DNA of 12,942 nt, taken from NCBI GenBank assembly GCA_017998475.1, contig JAGODA010000060.1, forward strand, positions 1 through 12,942, given 5' to 3'. Numbering within the stretch: position 1 is the stretch's first letter; every line of letters starts with the position of its first letter. The notes below the pieces were generated by a model. That model saw nothing but the letters and a program-made list of their open reading frames with translations, was not told the DNA's origin and did not search any database. A program made the position numbers and the translations under genes. The DNA comes from Spirochaetota bacterium (GTDB lineage Bacteria; Spirochaetota; UBA4802; UBA5368). Below are positions 1 to 7,394 of this stretch, piece after piece.

Positions 1-1
1 G

Positions 2-802
2 CCGCTGCTGGCGATGCGCAAGGGCTTCGACCAGTACGTGAACATTCGCCCCGCCGTTCTCTACGAGGGCGTCGACTGCCCGCTCAAGAACGTCGCGCCG
101 GGCGAGATCGATATGGTCGTGATCCGTGAGAACACCGAGGGCGAATACACCAGCCTGGGCGGCCGCCATTACGTGGGGACCCCGCACGAGGCGGCCATGC
201 AGGTGAATTACTTCACGCGCATGGGGACGGAGCGCATCATCCGCTACGCCTTCGAGACGGCCCGCAAGCGCGAACGCCGGCACGTGACGAGCATCACCAA
301 GTCCAACGCGCTCAAGTTCAGCATGGTTTTCTGGGACGCCGTGCTCGCCGACGTGGCGAAGGACTATCCCGACGTGACATGCAGCCCGATGCTGGTGGAC
401 GCCGCCGCGATGAACTTCGTGCGCTCGCCGCGCATGTTCGACGTTGTCGTGAGCTCCAACCTCTTCGGGGATATCCTCACCGACATCGCCGCCATCATAG
501 TCGGAGGGATGGGTTTCGCCGGGAGCGCCAATATCAATCCAACACGCAGGTACCCGTCCATGTTCGAACCGGTTCACGGCTCCGCGCCCGACATTGCCGG
601 CACCGGAAAAGCCAATCCGATCGCGGCGATCCTCTCGGCCGCGATGATGTGCGAATTCCTGGGCGAGGTGGACCTCGCCGGGCGAGTACGCGGCGCAGTG
701 AGGGCCCATCTTGCCGGTGGCAAGGTGCGCACGCCCGACAGGGGCGGCGCCGATTCAACCTCGGCCGTCGGCGATGATATAGTAAAAAAACTCCAGGGGT
801 GA
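2..802 (+). CDS. Tartrate/D-malate/isopropylmalate dehydrogenase family protein (5' end outside window)
   Basis: This is the C-terminal 266 residues of an NAD-dependent beta-decarboxylating dehydrogenase. Such enzymes oxidise a 2-hydroxy acid (D-malate, tartrate or 3-isopropylmalate) and decarboxylate the product in the cytoplasm. The reading frame is open to the left edge, and the family is usually about 350-360 residues, so roughly 90 N-terminal residues including part of the NAD fold are missing. Visible family blocks are RKGFDQYVNIRP near the left edge, then ENTEGEY, the Lys-bearing SITKSNALK, SSNLFGDILTDIAA with the metal-binding aspartates, and FEPVHGSAPDIAGTGKANP near the C terminus. 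The FDQYVN wording and ENTEGEYTSLGG resemble tartrate/D-malate dehydrogenases (TtuC/DmlA) more than LeuB, but substrate cannot be settled from sequence. The ATG at 14 is internal to the family alignment and is not the start. The alpha/beta hydrolase gene follows after 4 bases, suggesting one transcript. Confidence 0.9.
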   Translation, partial: PLLAMRKGFDQYVNIRPAVLYEGVDCPLKNVAPGEIDMVVIRENTEGEYTSLGGRHYVGTPHEAAMQVNYFTRMGTERIIRYAFETARKRERRHVTSITKSNALKFSMVFWDAVLADVAKDYPDVTCSPMLVDAAAMNFVRSPRMFDVVVSSNLFGDILTDIAAIIVGGMGFAGSANINPTRRYPSMFEPVHGSAPDIAGTGKANPIAAILSAAMMCEFLGEVDLAGRVRGAVRAHLAGGKVRTPDRGGADSTSAVGDDIVKKLQG

Positions 803-806
803 CGCC

Positions 807-1670
807 GTGGACTATTCTGAATATGCCGGAAAAGGCTGTACGGTGAAGGATTATCACTTCACCGTCTCGGACGGAGTGGCGCTCAAGATAATAGACTTCA
901 TCCCGAAGCGCGACAACGACAGGCGGCCGGTGATTTTTTTCGTTGCCGGATGGATATCGGCGATATCCGGGTGGAAGGGCGTCCTCAAAATCATCAGCGC
1001 CGAGTACCGCACCATCTATCTCGAAACGCGGGAAAAACAGTCCTCGATCGTGCCGCGAAACAGGAAGGTGAGCTTCGCTATGGACCGGCTTTCCGCGGAC
1101 ATACGGGAAGCGGTCGAAAAGCTCGTTCCGGCGCGCCGCGGCTTCGTGATGGCCGGAAGCTCTCTCGGCGCCACCGCGATCCTCGAATACCTGGCGCAGG
1201 AGGGAAGAAAACCTCTCTGCGCCGTGCTCGTGGGGCCCAACGCCGAGTTCCGTTTCCCCAGGTTTCTGGGGCGCGTCATCCCGGCCTTCCCTCCGTCATT
1301 CTACCTGGTCTTCAAGCCGGTGGTCAAATGGTACCTGCGCAACTTCCGGCTTGATAAAAAAAACGAACAGGAGCAGGTTAAAAAATACGAGGCGACGCTG
1401 GACGCCGCCGACCCCTACAAGCTGAAATATAACGCGATAGCGATCAGGAATTATTCGATATGGCACATACTCTCCGCGGTCACGACACCGGTACTGGTGA
1501 TCGGGGCCGCGCTGGACAGGCTGCACGGAAACGAGGCACTGAAGAAGATGGTGGACACCCTTCCGCGCTCGGGTTACCGCGAGCTCGCCAGCAACAAGGA
1601 AACACACAGCGAAAAGGCCGGCGAGCTAATCGTTGAATTCGTCGAAAGACGCGACTACCTGGAGCTCTAG
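807..1670 (+). CDS. Alpha/beta hydrolase fold protein
   Basis: A 287-residue cytoplasmic alpha/beta hydrolase with no signal peptide. The nucleophile elbow is GSSLG at residues 117-121 (Ser119). A plausible acid is Asp237 in GAALD, placed after the usual PVLVIG strand, and the catalytic histidine is His267 in KETHSE, so a full Ser-Asp-His triad can be assigned. VIFFVAGW at 42-49 fits the oxyanion-hole strand. Residues about 150-215 form a basic, aromatic lid-like insertion. The GTG at 807 is chosen because AGGGG at 794-798 sits 8 bases ahead of it. A second in-frame GTG at 843 would remove 12 residues. The gene starts 4 bases after the dehydrogenase stop, so the two are probably cotranscribed and translationally coupled. 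Substrate is unknown: esterase, lipase or thioesterase-like activities are all possible, and nothing in the neighbouring genes fixes it. Confidence 0.8.
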   Translation: MDYSEYAGKGCTVKDYHFTVSDGVALKIIDFIPKRDNDRRPVIFFVAGWISAISGWKGVLKIISAEYRTIYLETREKQSSIVPRNRKVSFAMDRLSADIREAVEKLVPARRGFVMAGSSLGATAILEYLAQEGRKPLCAVLVGPNAEFRFPRFLGRVIPAFPPSFYLVFKPVVKWYLRNFRLDKKNEQEQVKKYEATLDAADPYKLKYNAIAIRNYSIWHILSAVTTPVLVIGAALDRLHGNEALKKMVDTLPRSGYRELASNKETHSEKAGELIVEFVERRDYLEL

Positions 1671-1693
1671 GAACGCCGGCGGGTGTAAATTAC

Positions 1694-1722
1694 TTGCTCT
1701 TTCCGCGGCCGGGGCATATTTT
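1694..1722 (+). promoter_or_regulatory. Candidate sigma70-type promoter for the DUF151 gene
   Basis: TTGCTC at 1694-1699 and TATTTT at 1717-1722 are separated by 17 bases and lie in the 89-base gap after the hydrolase. This would start transcription near 1729, giving a leader of about 30 bases with a strong ribosome binding site. It is a consensus match by eye only. Confidence 0.4.
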
Positions 1723-1750
1723 GTATGTACGCTCGGCATGTCCCGGCGAG

Positions 1751-1757
1751 GGAGGGG
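1751..1757 (+). promoter_or_regulatory. Ribosome binding site deciding the DUF151 start
   Basis: GGAGGGG lies immediately upstream of the tandem ATG codons at 1760 and 1763. It rules out the longer in-frame start at 1694, which has no such site and would begin inside the candidate promoter. The GGAGG core is 4 bases from the first ATG and 7 from the second, so either could be used. Confidence 0.7.
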
Positions 1758-1759
1758 CC

Positions 1760-2251
1760 ATGATGTCATTATGCAGGGTGGATGTAGTCAACGTCTTTCT
1801 CGACCAGAATTCGGGATCACCCGTGGTGCTGCTTCAGGCGAGGGACTCGGGGGACGTTCTCCCCATCCTGGTGGCTCCGCTCGAGGCCAGTCTCATCGCC
1901 ATCGAGATAGAAGGCAAAAAGCCGGTGCGCCCCCTCACCCACGACCTTCTGGCAAGCACAATACACAGCCTCTCCTGGCAGGTGGAATCTATCGTCGTGG
2001 AGGATTTAAAAGACAACATCTTCTACGCGAAAATTACGCTCGAGCGGGAGGGCGAGCGCATCGAGATAGACAGCAGGCCGAGCGACGCGATCGCGCTTGC
2101 GCTTCGCACGAAGTCGCCGATGTTCGTGCGAAAAAAAGTGTTCGGGCTCTCGATGGGCCTGGACCGCGCCGCGCACACGTATGACGCCGACACGCTGAAA
2201 GAGATGCTCGAGAACATCGACATAGACGACGTTGACGGCAAGATCATGTGA
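1760..2251 (+). CDS. DUF151 bifunctional nuclease domain protein
   Basis: A 163-residue single-domain protein of the DUF151 / bifunctional nuclease family. The recognisable core runs from LPILVAPLEASLIAIEIEG through RPLTHDLL and FYAKITL to the signature IDSRPSDAIALALR and the following PMFVRKKV. The short acidic C-terminal tail (EMLENIDIDDVDG) is typical of many members. Characterised relatives in plants and bacteria have been reported to have DNase and RNase activity. In bacteria the domain is often found near central-metabolism or translation genes without a settled role. There is no signal peptide or membrane segment, so it acts in the cytoplasm. It has its own candidate promoter and ribosome binding site and is separated by 91 bases from the downstream phosphatase gene. 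Family assignment is firm; nuclease activity is inferred from the family and not shown here. Confidence 0.88.
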   Translation: MMSLCRVDVVNVFLDQNSGSPVVLLQARDSGDVLPILVAPLEASLIAIEIEGKKPVRPLTHDLLASTIHSLSWQVESIVVEDLKDNIFYAKITLEREGERIEIDSRPSDAIALALRTKSPMFVRKKVFGLSMGLDRAAHTYDADTLKEMLENIDIDDVDGKIM

Positions 2252-2332
2252 TGAACATCCCGGACCGGCCCCCTGACGGCGCGGCCGCGTTCGATTCCAC
2301 CGGTTTTTCCGGAAACCCAGTTATAGTTCCGC

Positions 2333-2337
2333 GGAGG
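2333..2337 (+). promoter_or_regulatory. Ribosome binding site of the fructose-bisphosphatase gene
   Basis: GGAGG ends 5 bases before the ATG at 2343. It supports that start over the out-of-frame ATG at 2338. Confidence 0.7.
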
Positions 2338-2342
2338 ATGCA

Positions 2343-4169
2343 ATGTCAACCGGCACCCTGACGACCGGGAAGAACATCGCCCGGATGCACGATATCATAC
2401 GCGAGCTGACGGAAATCGAGACGCGGCTCGACTCGTTCATCGACGTGACCATGTGGATAAGCGATCCGCACGGCGCCGGCGACCGGTTCGTATCGATCCT
2501 TAAAGGACGTTTCGGACTCGTCTGGCGGATATGTTACGAGGCGCTCCCGAAAACTTTTTCGGACGAGAAGATAGAATACCTGGGACGCATCATACGCAAA
2601 GAAAAATATTTCCGGGCCGAGACCTACGCGATGGAGCGCCAGGACGTCATTTCCTCACTGGTGCGGATAATTCAGTACAGGGTCCAGAACGTCGCGGATT
2701 TCGACCTCATCCGAAACAATATAAACAGAGACCTCAAGCTGGTGCTCGAAAACCTCATCCTCAACTACCCGATCCCGAATATCATATACGAAAACGCACT
2801 CATCGCCGACCGGGTTATCTCGGCGCTGTGCAAGATCGTCAAGCAGGTGATACTGGGAAACCTCATCGTCCTGGGTGACATCTTCGACCGCGGTGACGAG
2901 CCGGACAAAATCGTGCGCATCCTCAACAGCCGCGAGATCAGTCCTTACGTGAAGCTCGTCTGGGGAAACCACGACATACTGTGGATGGGGGCCGCCGCGG
3001 GCAATCGTTCGATGATCGCCGAGGCCCTTCGAATAAGCGTGCGCTACGACAACCTCGATTTTCTCGGCCGGCTGGGAATCAACCTTGCGGGCCTCATAGG
3101 GCTCGCCGAACGGCTTTATCCCGGGGACGTCGGCGGCAACTTCAAGGCGAAAAAGGAGCTCTCACGCAGGCTTGAAAAGACTCTTGCAATGATCCAGTTC
3201 AAACTGGAGGAAAAAACCATACGCGACAACCCGGATTTCGGCATGGAATCCCGGCTGTGGCTGGACAGACTCGCGGACATGCTCAGGAAGGGGGACACCG
3301 CCGGACTCACCGACACGCACTTCCCGACGCTCGACCTCGACGACCCCCCGCGGCTCAGCGACGAGGAGGCCAGGGTCATCGACGACCTCGCCCGCCAGTT
3401 CACGGGAAGCGAGCGGCTGAAGTCGATCATGCGCTTTTTCTTCGACCGGGGCAGTATGTACCATATTAACAATTACATCCTCAACATACACGCGCTGATA
3501 CCGAGCACCGCCAACGGCACCTTCGAGGAACTGCTCGGCAAACGCGGGAAGGACCTCTTCGACCATCTCCAGGAAATGATAAGGAACATCGGGGCGAACT
3601 ACTTCGAGGGCAGGCCTCAGAACGAGCGCGAACTGGCCATAATGTTCTACCTGTGGTGCGGCCCGAAATCGCCGTTTTTCGGCAAGGACGCAATGAAGAC
3701 CTTCGAACGCTATTTCTTCACCGATAAGGCCACCCATAAAGAAAAGCTCCTCTACTGGGGTGAAAATTTAAAAAAGCCGGAATTCATGGACCTCATCATG
3801 GGAGAGTTCGAGGTAAAGCGGATCGTCTATGGCCACACGCCGGTGGACTTCAAGAAAGGCGAGAAGATAGCGTCGGCCGACGGGCGCGCGATCAACATCG
3901 ACGGCGGCTTTTCGGACGCTTACCTCAGCCGCGGGCACGCGCTCATCCACACTCCATACTCCATCTACGCGATCATCCTGCCGACCTCCCAGGAGATACG
4001 CGAGGCAAGGATAAAACGCGAGCCGGTCAAGCTCATGGTCGAAACCATCGATACCTTCGAAACGCCCCTTCGGGTAAGGGACACCTTCGCCGGCAGACAG
4101 CTTATGAAGAAGAGAAACATACTGCGCGAGGAGCTTGCCGGGTACCAGTCCGTCGAAGAGGGCGCCTGA
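2343..4169 (+). CDS. fbp: Fructose-1,6-bisphosphatase class III
   Basis: A 608-residue cytoplasmic enzyme that hydrolyses fructose 1,6-bisphosphate to fructose 6-phosphate in gluconeogenesis. It belongs to the class III (B. subtilis Fbp-type) group, built on a metallophosphoesterase fold. Metal-ligand motifs appear in order: SDPHG (Asp41, His43), GDIFDRGDEPD (Asp179, Asp182), WGNHD (Asn209, His210, Asp211), YGHTPV (His498), and NIDGGFSDAY (Asp520). The stretch between the GNHD and GHTP motifs is the large class III-specific insert. The B. subtilis protein is about 670 residues, so this one is somewhat shorter, but all metal motifs are present. The start is supported by GGAGG upstream. It converges on plsB with 12 bases between stop codons and no room for a proper terminator. 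With gpmI and glgA further along, it suggests active gluconeogenesis and glycogen storage. No other fructose-bisphosphatase class is visible in the window. Confidence 0.93.
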   Translation: MSTGTLTTGKNIARMHDIIRELTEIETRLDSFIDVTMWISDPHGAGDRFVSILKGRFGLVWRICYEALPKTFSDEKIEYLGRIIRKEKYFRAETYAMERQDVISSLVRIIQYRVQNVADFDLIRNNINRDLKLVLENLILNYPIPNIIYENALIADRVISALCKIVKQVILGNLIVLGDIFDRGDEPDKIVRILNSREISPYVKLVWGNHDILWMGAAAGNRSMIAEALRISVRYDNLDFLGRLGINLAGLIGLAERLYPGDVGGNFKAKKELSRRLEKTLAMIQFKLEEKTIRDNPDFGMESRLWLDRLADMLRKGDTAGLTDTHFPTLDLDDPPRLSDEEARVIDDLARQFTGSERLKSIMRFFFDRGSMYHINNYILNIHALIPSTANGTFEELLGKRGKDLFDHLQEMIRNIGANYFEGRPQNERELAIMFYLWCGPKSPFFGKDAMKTFERYFFTDKATHKEKLLYWGENLKKPEFMDLIMGEFEVKRIVYGHTPVDFKKGEKIASADGRAINIDGGFSDAYLSRGHALIHTPYSIYAIILPTSQEIREARIKREPVKLMVETIDTFETPLRVRDTFAGRQLMKKRNILREELAGYQSVEEGA

Positions 4170-4181
4170 CGGAAATCCCGT

Positions 4182-6809
4182 TCATGCGATAACCTCCAGG
4201 CAGGTCCTGACGAAGTCGAACAGCGCGAGCGCGCGTTCTTTGTCGACCATGCTGATCTCGGCGTTTTTCGGGCTCGCGCCCTTCTGCACGAGGATCCCGT
4301 CATCGCCGAGCCTGCGGACGGCGTTTTCGTAGTTCGGCATGGAGAGCGATTCCGACAGGCGCACCTCCCCCGTATGGTACAGGCGCACTCCGGCCCTTCT
4401 AATATCCGCTATGAAGTCCTTTCTGCCGGTCTTCCGAACGCGCTGGTTGAGAATCGTGTGAAGAACGATGTAGTACGATTCGAAATACTCCTGTATTATC
4501 TTGGCGTGATATCTCAGAACATCGGCGCCGGCCTCGTCTACGGTTATCACGCCGTCCTCTCCGGCGATGATATTTTCCGCTCGAAGATGTTCGAACATGT
4601 CCCGGTCGAACGGCAGCCCGTCCTCTTCGGCCGCCGACGGAAAGACGAACTCGTGAGAGAAGAGATGCCTGAGCGTATGGCAGGTCTCTTTAACCGCGGA
4701 ATAACCGGTGTCCGCTTTTTTCCGGGACACGAGTATGGCGACGGCGGCCATGCTGAGGGGCGCCAAATAATGGATGATGCTGTTCTTATAGAAGACTATC
4801 CGCGCCCTGTTGTCCTCCCGCAGCAGGTAAAAGTCCTTGACCACCTCCTTCTTCTTGCTCCCCTCGACGCGCAGTTCCTCGACTATCCTGTCCTCCATAT
4901 AGGCGCCGATGACATAGTCCACGATCTCATCGAGATTGGACAGATCGTGCAGTGATTCCGACATCCGGATGCCGGCCGATGAGAAATATCGGTGTATCGC
5001 CGCGATCCTTTCCACGAGCATCTGGCGGGAGAACCCTTTCACCGCCGAGATGAGCATTGCGGCCGTTGTAAGCGCGAACGGCGTCACCACCGTCACCTCG
5101 TTGATACGCCGTATAACGGTATTCGCCACCTCGAGCGCGACGTTCTCCTTTTCGACCCCTCCCTCCCTGATCTCATTCAGGGTAAAAGGCGTGTTGAATG
5201 TAACATACACCCTGCCGTATTTCCGCTTCAGCAGTTTGCGGCTTTCCACCATCGCCGAAACCGATTCCGCGGTCTTTTCCCGGCCCTTAACCTCCGCGAC
5301 GTAGCTCTGCTCCTCAAGTATACGGTCGTAATTGATCGAGACTGGCACGAACACAAGGTCCCTGTTGTATCCCTCGTCTATCGCGTCCATCAGGTAATTT
5401 AGGAAACCGAGCTTGGGCAGCGCGAGCTTCCCCGTACGGGTGCGCCCGCCCTCGATAAAGAACTCGATGCTGTAGCCCTCCGACACCAGGGTCTTGACAT
5501 ACTGCTTGAATATGACCGGATAGAGCTTCAGGCCCTTGAACGAGCGGCGCAGGAAGAAGGCGCCCGAATGCCTGAAAATAACGCCCATCGGCCAGAAGCT
5601 CAGATTAACCCCCGCGGCAATATGCGGCGGGAACATGTTATTCATGAATAAAATGAAGGAAATGATAAGGTAATCCATGTGGCTTTTATGGCACGGCGTA
5701 AAAACGAGCGGGCCCTTCTGGGCCGCTTCGCGAAGCATCTTTATGGATTCGGGATCGTACGATATGCCGTCGAATATCTTTCGAAGGAGCACGCTTACCG
5801 ATTTGGCGAAATAGCTGGTGTATACCAGCGAATAGTCCGCCGCGATCTCGCGGTAGTACTTGTATGCCTTCTTGCGCAGTTTCCGCTCGGGAGTGCCGTC
5901 CTCGCGGGCGAGCCGCGCTATTTCGTCGAGCACGTTCCTGTGATAGAGCACCTTTTCCATCATCTCCTGCTGCGACTTGATGACGGGGCCGAGGGTGGTG
6001 CGCTTTTCGTGGTGGTAGATGCCGAGGAGTTTGTTGCGGATCTCGATGGCGATCTGCCGGGAATCGTCCGACCTGGAAGACGCGATCTCCTCCTGAAGGT
6101 TGAGAGGTGCGGTTATGCGAACGTAGGCGGGCATCGGGCTCTTGAGGGTCGCTATCCATCCCGAAATGAGCCCCTTGTCGCCGGTCGCCTTGGAGGTCAG
6201 GATGTCGCGGGGCGAAGTCCAGATGACGTTCTTGTTGCCGGTCCGCTCGGGGTTCCGATTCCAGAAGATCATCTGGGGCAGAAGGTATATCGGTGTTTCG
6301 ATCCGCTTCTGTACTTCGATGAGGTGCAGTATCGAATCGTACTTGATCTCCATGTAGCGCTTGATGAAAAAGTGCCGCGACATGAGAGAGAGGATGATGC
6401 TCTTCCCGCCGGTGATGAGTTCCCTTACATGGTCGGTATCGAGGACGAACTTGTACTTTCTCCTCAATATTACCTGGTCCAGCAGCTTCACGATGCGCCT
6501 CCAGACGAAACCCGCGGGCTGCAGCATAAAAGGGTTGTACTCCAGCGAAAACACGGGAGGTTCGAATCCGTGACGCCTGAGGAGATTGTACAGTATGAGC
6601 AGTGAAATGTTCGAGCTGTGGAACGAGGTGTAAACGATATGCCTTTTCTCGGCCGAACACTCCTGGAGGGTTTTCAGACTCTCGGCGTCGAAATCGATAT
6701 TGCGGAACACGACGCCGGTGACCTTTTCGACCAGCGGATTGAGCCTGTTGTATATTTCGCCGTCATACACATTCGAGGTGATTATCCCCGAATCGCCGCC
6801 ATTCTTCAT
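4182..6809 (-). CDS. plsB: Glycerol-3-phosphate 1-O-acyltransferase (PlsB type)
   Basis: An 875-residue membrane-associated enzyme that acylates position 1 of sn-glycerol-3-phosphate from acyl-ACP or acyl-CoA, the first step of phospholipid synthesis. E. coli PlsB is 807 residues. The four acyltransferase blocks are clear: CHKSHMDYL (His374 and Asp379 of the HX4D pair), then GVNLSFWPMGVIFRHSGAFF, EGGRTRTGK (Glu453-Gly454, Arg456, Arg458), and VFVPVSINYDR near 486-496. A long helical C-terminal region follows, including a hydrophobic stretch FALTTAAMLISAV near residue 577. Residues about 34-190 look like a degenerate second copy of the acyltransferase fold in which TSFHSSNIS replaces the catalytic motif (see findings). 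The ATG at 6809 is preceded on the minus strand by AGGAG and GAAGGA. It runs against fbp with a 12-base gap. No operon partner is visible on this strand. Confidence 0.92.
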   Translation of the reverse strand: MKNGGDSGIITSNVYDGEIYNRLNPLVEKVTGVVFRNIDFDAESLKTLQECSAEKRHIVYTSFHSSNISLLILYNLLRRHGFEPPVFSLEYNPFMLQPAGFVWRRIVKLLDQVILRRKYKFVLDTDHVRELITGGKSIILSLMSRHFFIKRYMEIKYDSILHLIEVQKRIETPIYLLPQMIFWNRNPERTGNKNVIWTSPRDILTSKATGDKGLISGWIATLKSPMPAYVRITAPLNLQEEIASSRSDDSRQIAIEIRNKLLGIYHHEKRTTLGPVIKSQQEMMEKVLYHRNVLDEIARLAREDGTPERKLRKKAYKYYREIAADYSLVYTSYFAKSVSVLLRKIFDGISYDPESIKMLREAAQKGPLVFTPCHKSHMDYLIISFILFMNNMFPPHIAAGVNLSFWPMGVIFRHSGAFFLRRSFKGLKLYPVIFKQYVKTLVSEGYSIEFFIEGGRTRTGKLALPKLGFLNYLMDAIDEGYNRDLVFVPVSINYDRILEEQSYVAEVKGREKTAESVSAMVESRKLLKRKYGRVYVTFNTPFTLNEIREGGVEKENVALEVANTVIRRINEVTVVTPFALTTAAMLISAVKGFSRQMLVERIAAIHRYFSSAGIRMSESLHDLSNLDEIVDYVIGAYMEDRIVEELRVEGSKKKEVVKDFYLLREDNRARIVFYKNSIIHYLAPLSMAAVAILVSRKKADTGYSAVKETCHTLRHLFSHEFVFPSAAEEDGLPFDRDMFEHLRAENIIAGEDGVITVDEAGADVLRYHAKIIQEYFESYYIVLHTILNQRVRKTGRKDFIADIRRAGVRLYHTGEVRLSESLSMPNYENAVRRLGDDGILVQKGASPKNAEISMVDKERALALFDFVRTCLEVIA

Positions 6810-6980
6810 TGTCCTTCACTCCTGATCTCCCCGCCGCCTGCGACCCCGATGGTCCCATGAAGCGGGATTCCGAACGGACAAGGATCTTCACCACCGGACT
6901 TCGCCGATGGCGCGTATTTGGTTGATTGTACGTTTTTCCGATTAATGAGAATCAGTTATAGTTTCACCCTTCTGACCGAT

Positions 6981-6999
6981 ATGCAACGTGATATTGCAT
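6981..6999. repeat. Operator-like inverted repeat ATGCAA-N7-TTGCAT
   Basis: Two perfect 6-base arms lie around a 7-base centre, about 170 bases upstream of the plsB start. The geometry fits a dimeric repressor site. A repeat this short is also expected by chance in a gap of this size, so function is unproven. Confidence 0.3.
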
Positions 7000-7142
7000 T
7001 CCATTCAGTAACTGACCTGCCGCAGGGAGGCCGGATGCAGGACAGGGCATGCGCCCGTCTACCGGAACCATTGCGGTATTCAGCCAGCCGTGTCCAAATA
7101 TGGCAAGTAATTTTTACCGGTCATCCGTAACGGGGATAGTCC

Positions 7143-7196
7143 AGTTTTGATATACATAATACAACGCATATTCAGCTAAAAACCTATATCCAAACT
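7143..7196. repeat. Imperfect 12-base inverted repeat with 30-base loop
   Basis: Positions 7143-7154 (AGTTTTGATATA) pair with 7185-7196 (TATATCCAAACT) at 11 of 12 positions; the single mismatch is 7148 against 7191. The 30-base loop is AT-rich. No T tract follows on either strand, so it is not an ordinary terminator. It could be a structured RNA, a pair of distant operator halves, or remnants of a small element. Confidence 0.4.
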
Positions 7197-7236
7197 TACA
7201 GGGCCCTGCCGTCGACCGAATTCCGGGACGTTCAAC

Positions 7237-7255
7237 AATATTTCTGGTAAATATT
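7237..7255. repeat. Inverted repeat AATATTT-N5-AAATATT
   Basis: Perfect 7-base arms around CTGGT, about 140 bases upstream of the tRNA gene. AT-rich palindromes like this can be operator sites, but they can also arise by chance in AT-rich spacers. Confidence 0.3.
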
Positions 7256-7348
7256 CCCCGTTTGCCCAGCCGGCTCATCCACACCCCGATCCAGGAGAAA
7301 ACCGTCGGAAAGCGGGAGCAAAATTGCGCGACTGGTTAAAAAAAACGA

Positions 7349-7383
7349 TTGAAAAAAAACGCCGGGGCGGGAGTAAATACAAT
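7349..7383 (+). promoter_or_regulatory. Candidate promoter of tRNA-Pro
   Basis: TTGAAA at 7349-7354 is followed by TAAATA at 7374-7379 (19-base spacing), overlapped by TACAAT at 7378-7383, a five-of-six match to the -10 consensus. The TACAAT box ends 11 bases before the mature tRNA 5' end, which suits a tRNA promoter, but no -35 box stands at ideal distance from it. Confidence 0.35.
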
Positions 7384-7394
7384 CAGATGGATAT

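Larger units (their letters stand above)
6810..7394. other. 585-base intergenic region between plsB and tRNA-Pro
   Basis: No open frame here resembles a known protein. The stretch from about 6915 to 7260 is visibly richer in A and T than the flanking genes, which is usual for divergent regulatory DNA. It must carry the plsB promoter (minus strand) and the tRNA promoter (plus strand). I could not find a convincing paired -35/-10 for plsB. It holds three inverted repeats listed separately (6981-6999, 7143-7196, 7237-7255). An AATGAGAATCA segment near 6944 resembles a Fur half-site, but its second half does not match. Confidence 0.6.

Noticed and set aside
1694..1759. N-terminal extension of the DUF151 gene from an ATG at 1694
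   Set aside because: No ribosome site precedes it, it overlaps a candidate promoter, and the family domain begins at the ATG next to GGAGGGG.
2302..2317. GGTTT...AAACC stem upstream of fbp as a regulatory hairpin or terminator
   Set aside because: A 5-base stem with almost no loop room and no following T run; it is compatible with chance.
2322..2327. TATAGT as a -10 box for fbp
   Set aside because: No -35 element at suitable spacing, and transcription would start on top of the ribosome binding site.
6941..6962. Fur-box-like sequence AATGAGAATCAGTTATAG
   Set aside because: One half-site matches 6 of 7 positions but the other only about 3 of 7, and no iron gene is adjacent.
7045..7056. Small hairpin GGGC-ATGC-GCCC as a terminator
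   Set aside because: The stem is only 4 bases and no T tract follows on either strand.
6918..7130. 70-codon open frame in the plsB-tRNA spacer
   Set aside because: No recognisable domain, no ribosome site, and it lies in AT-richer regulatory DNA.
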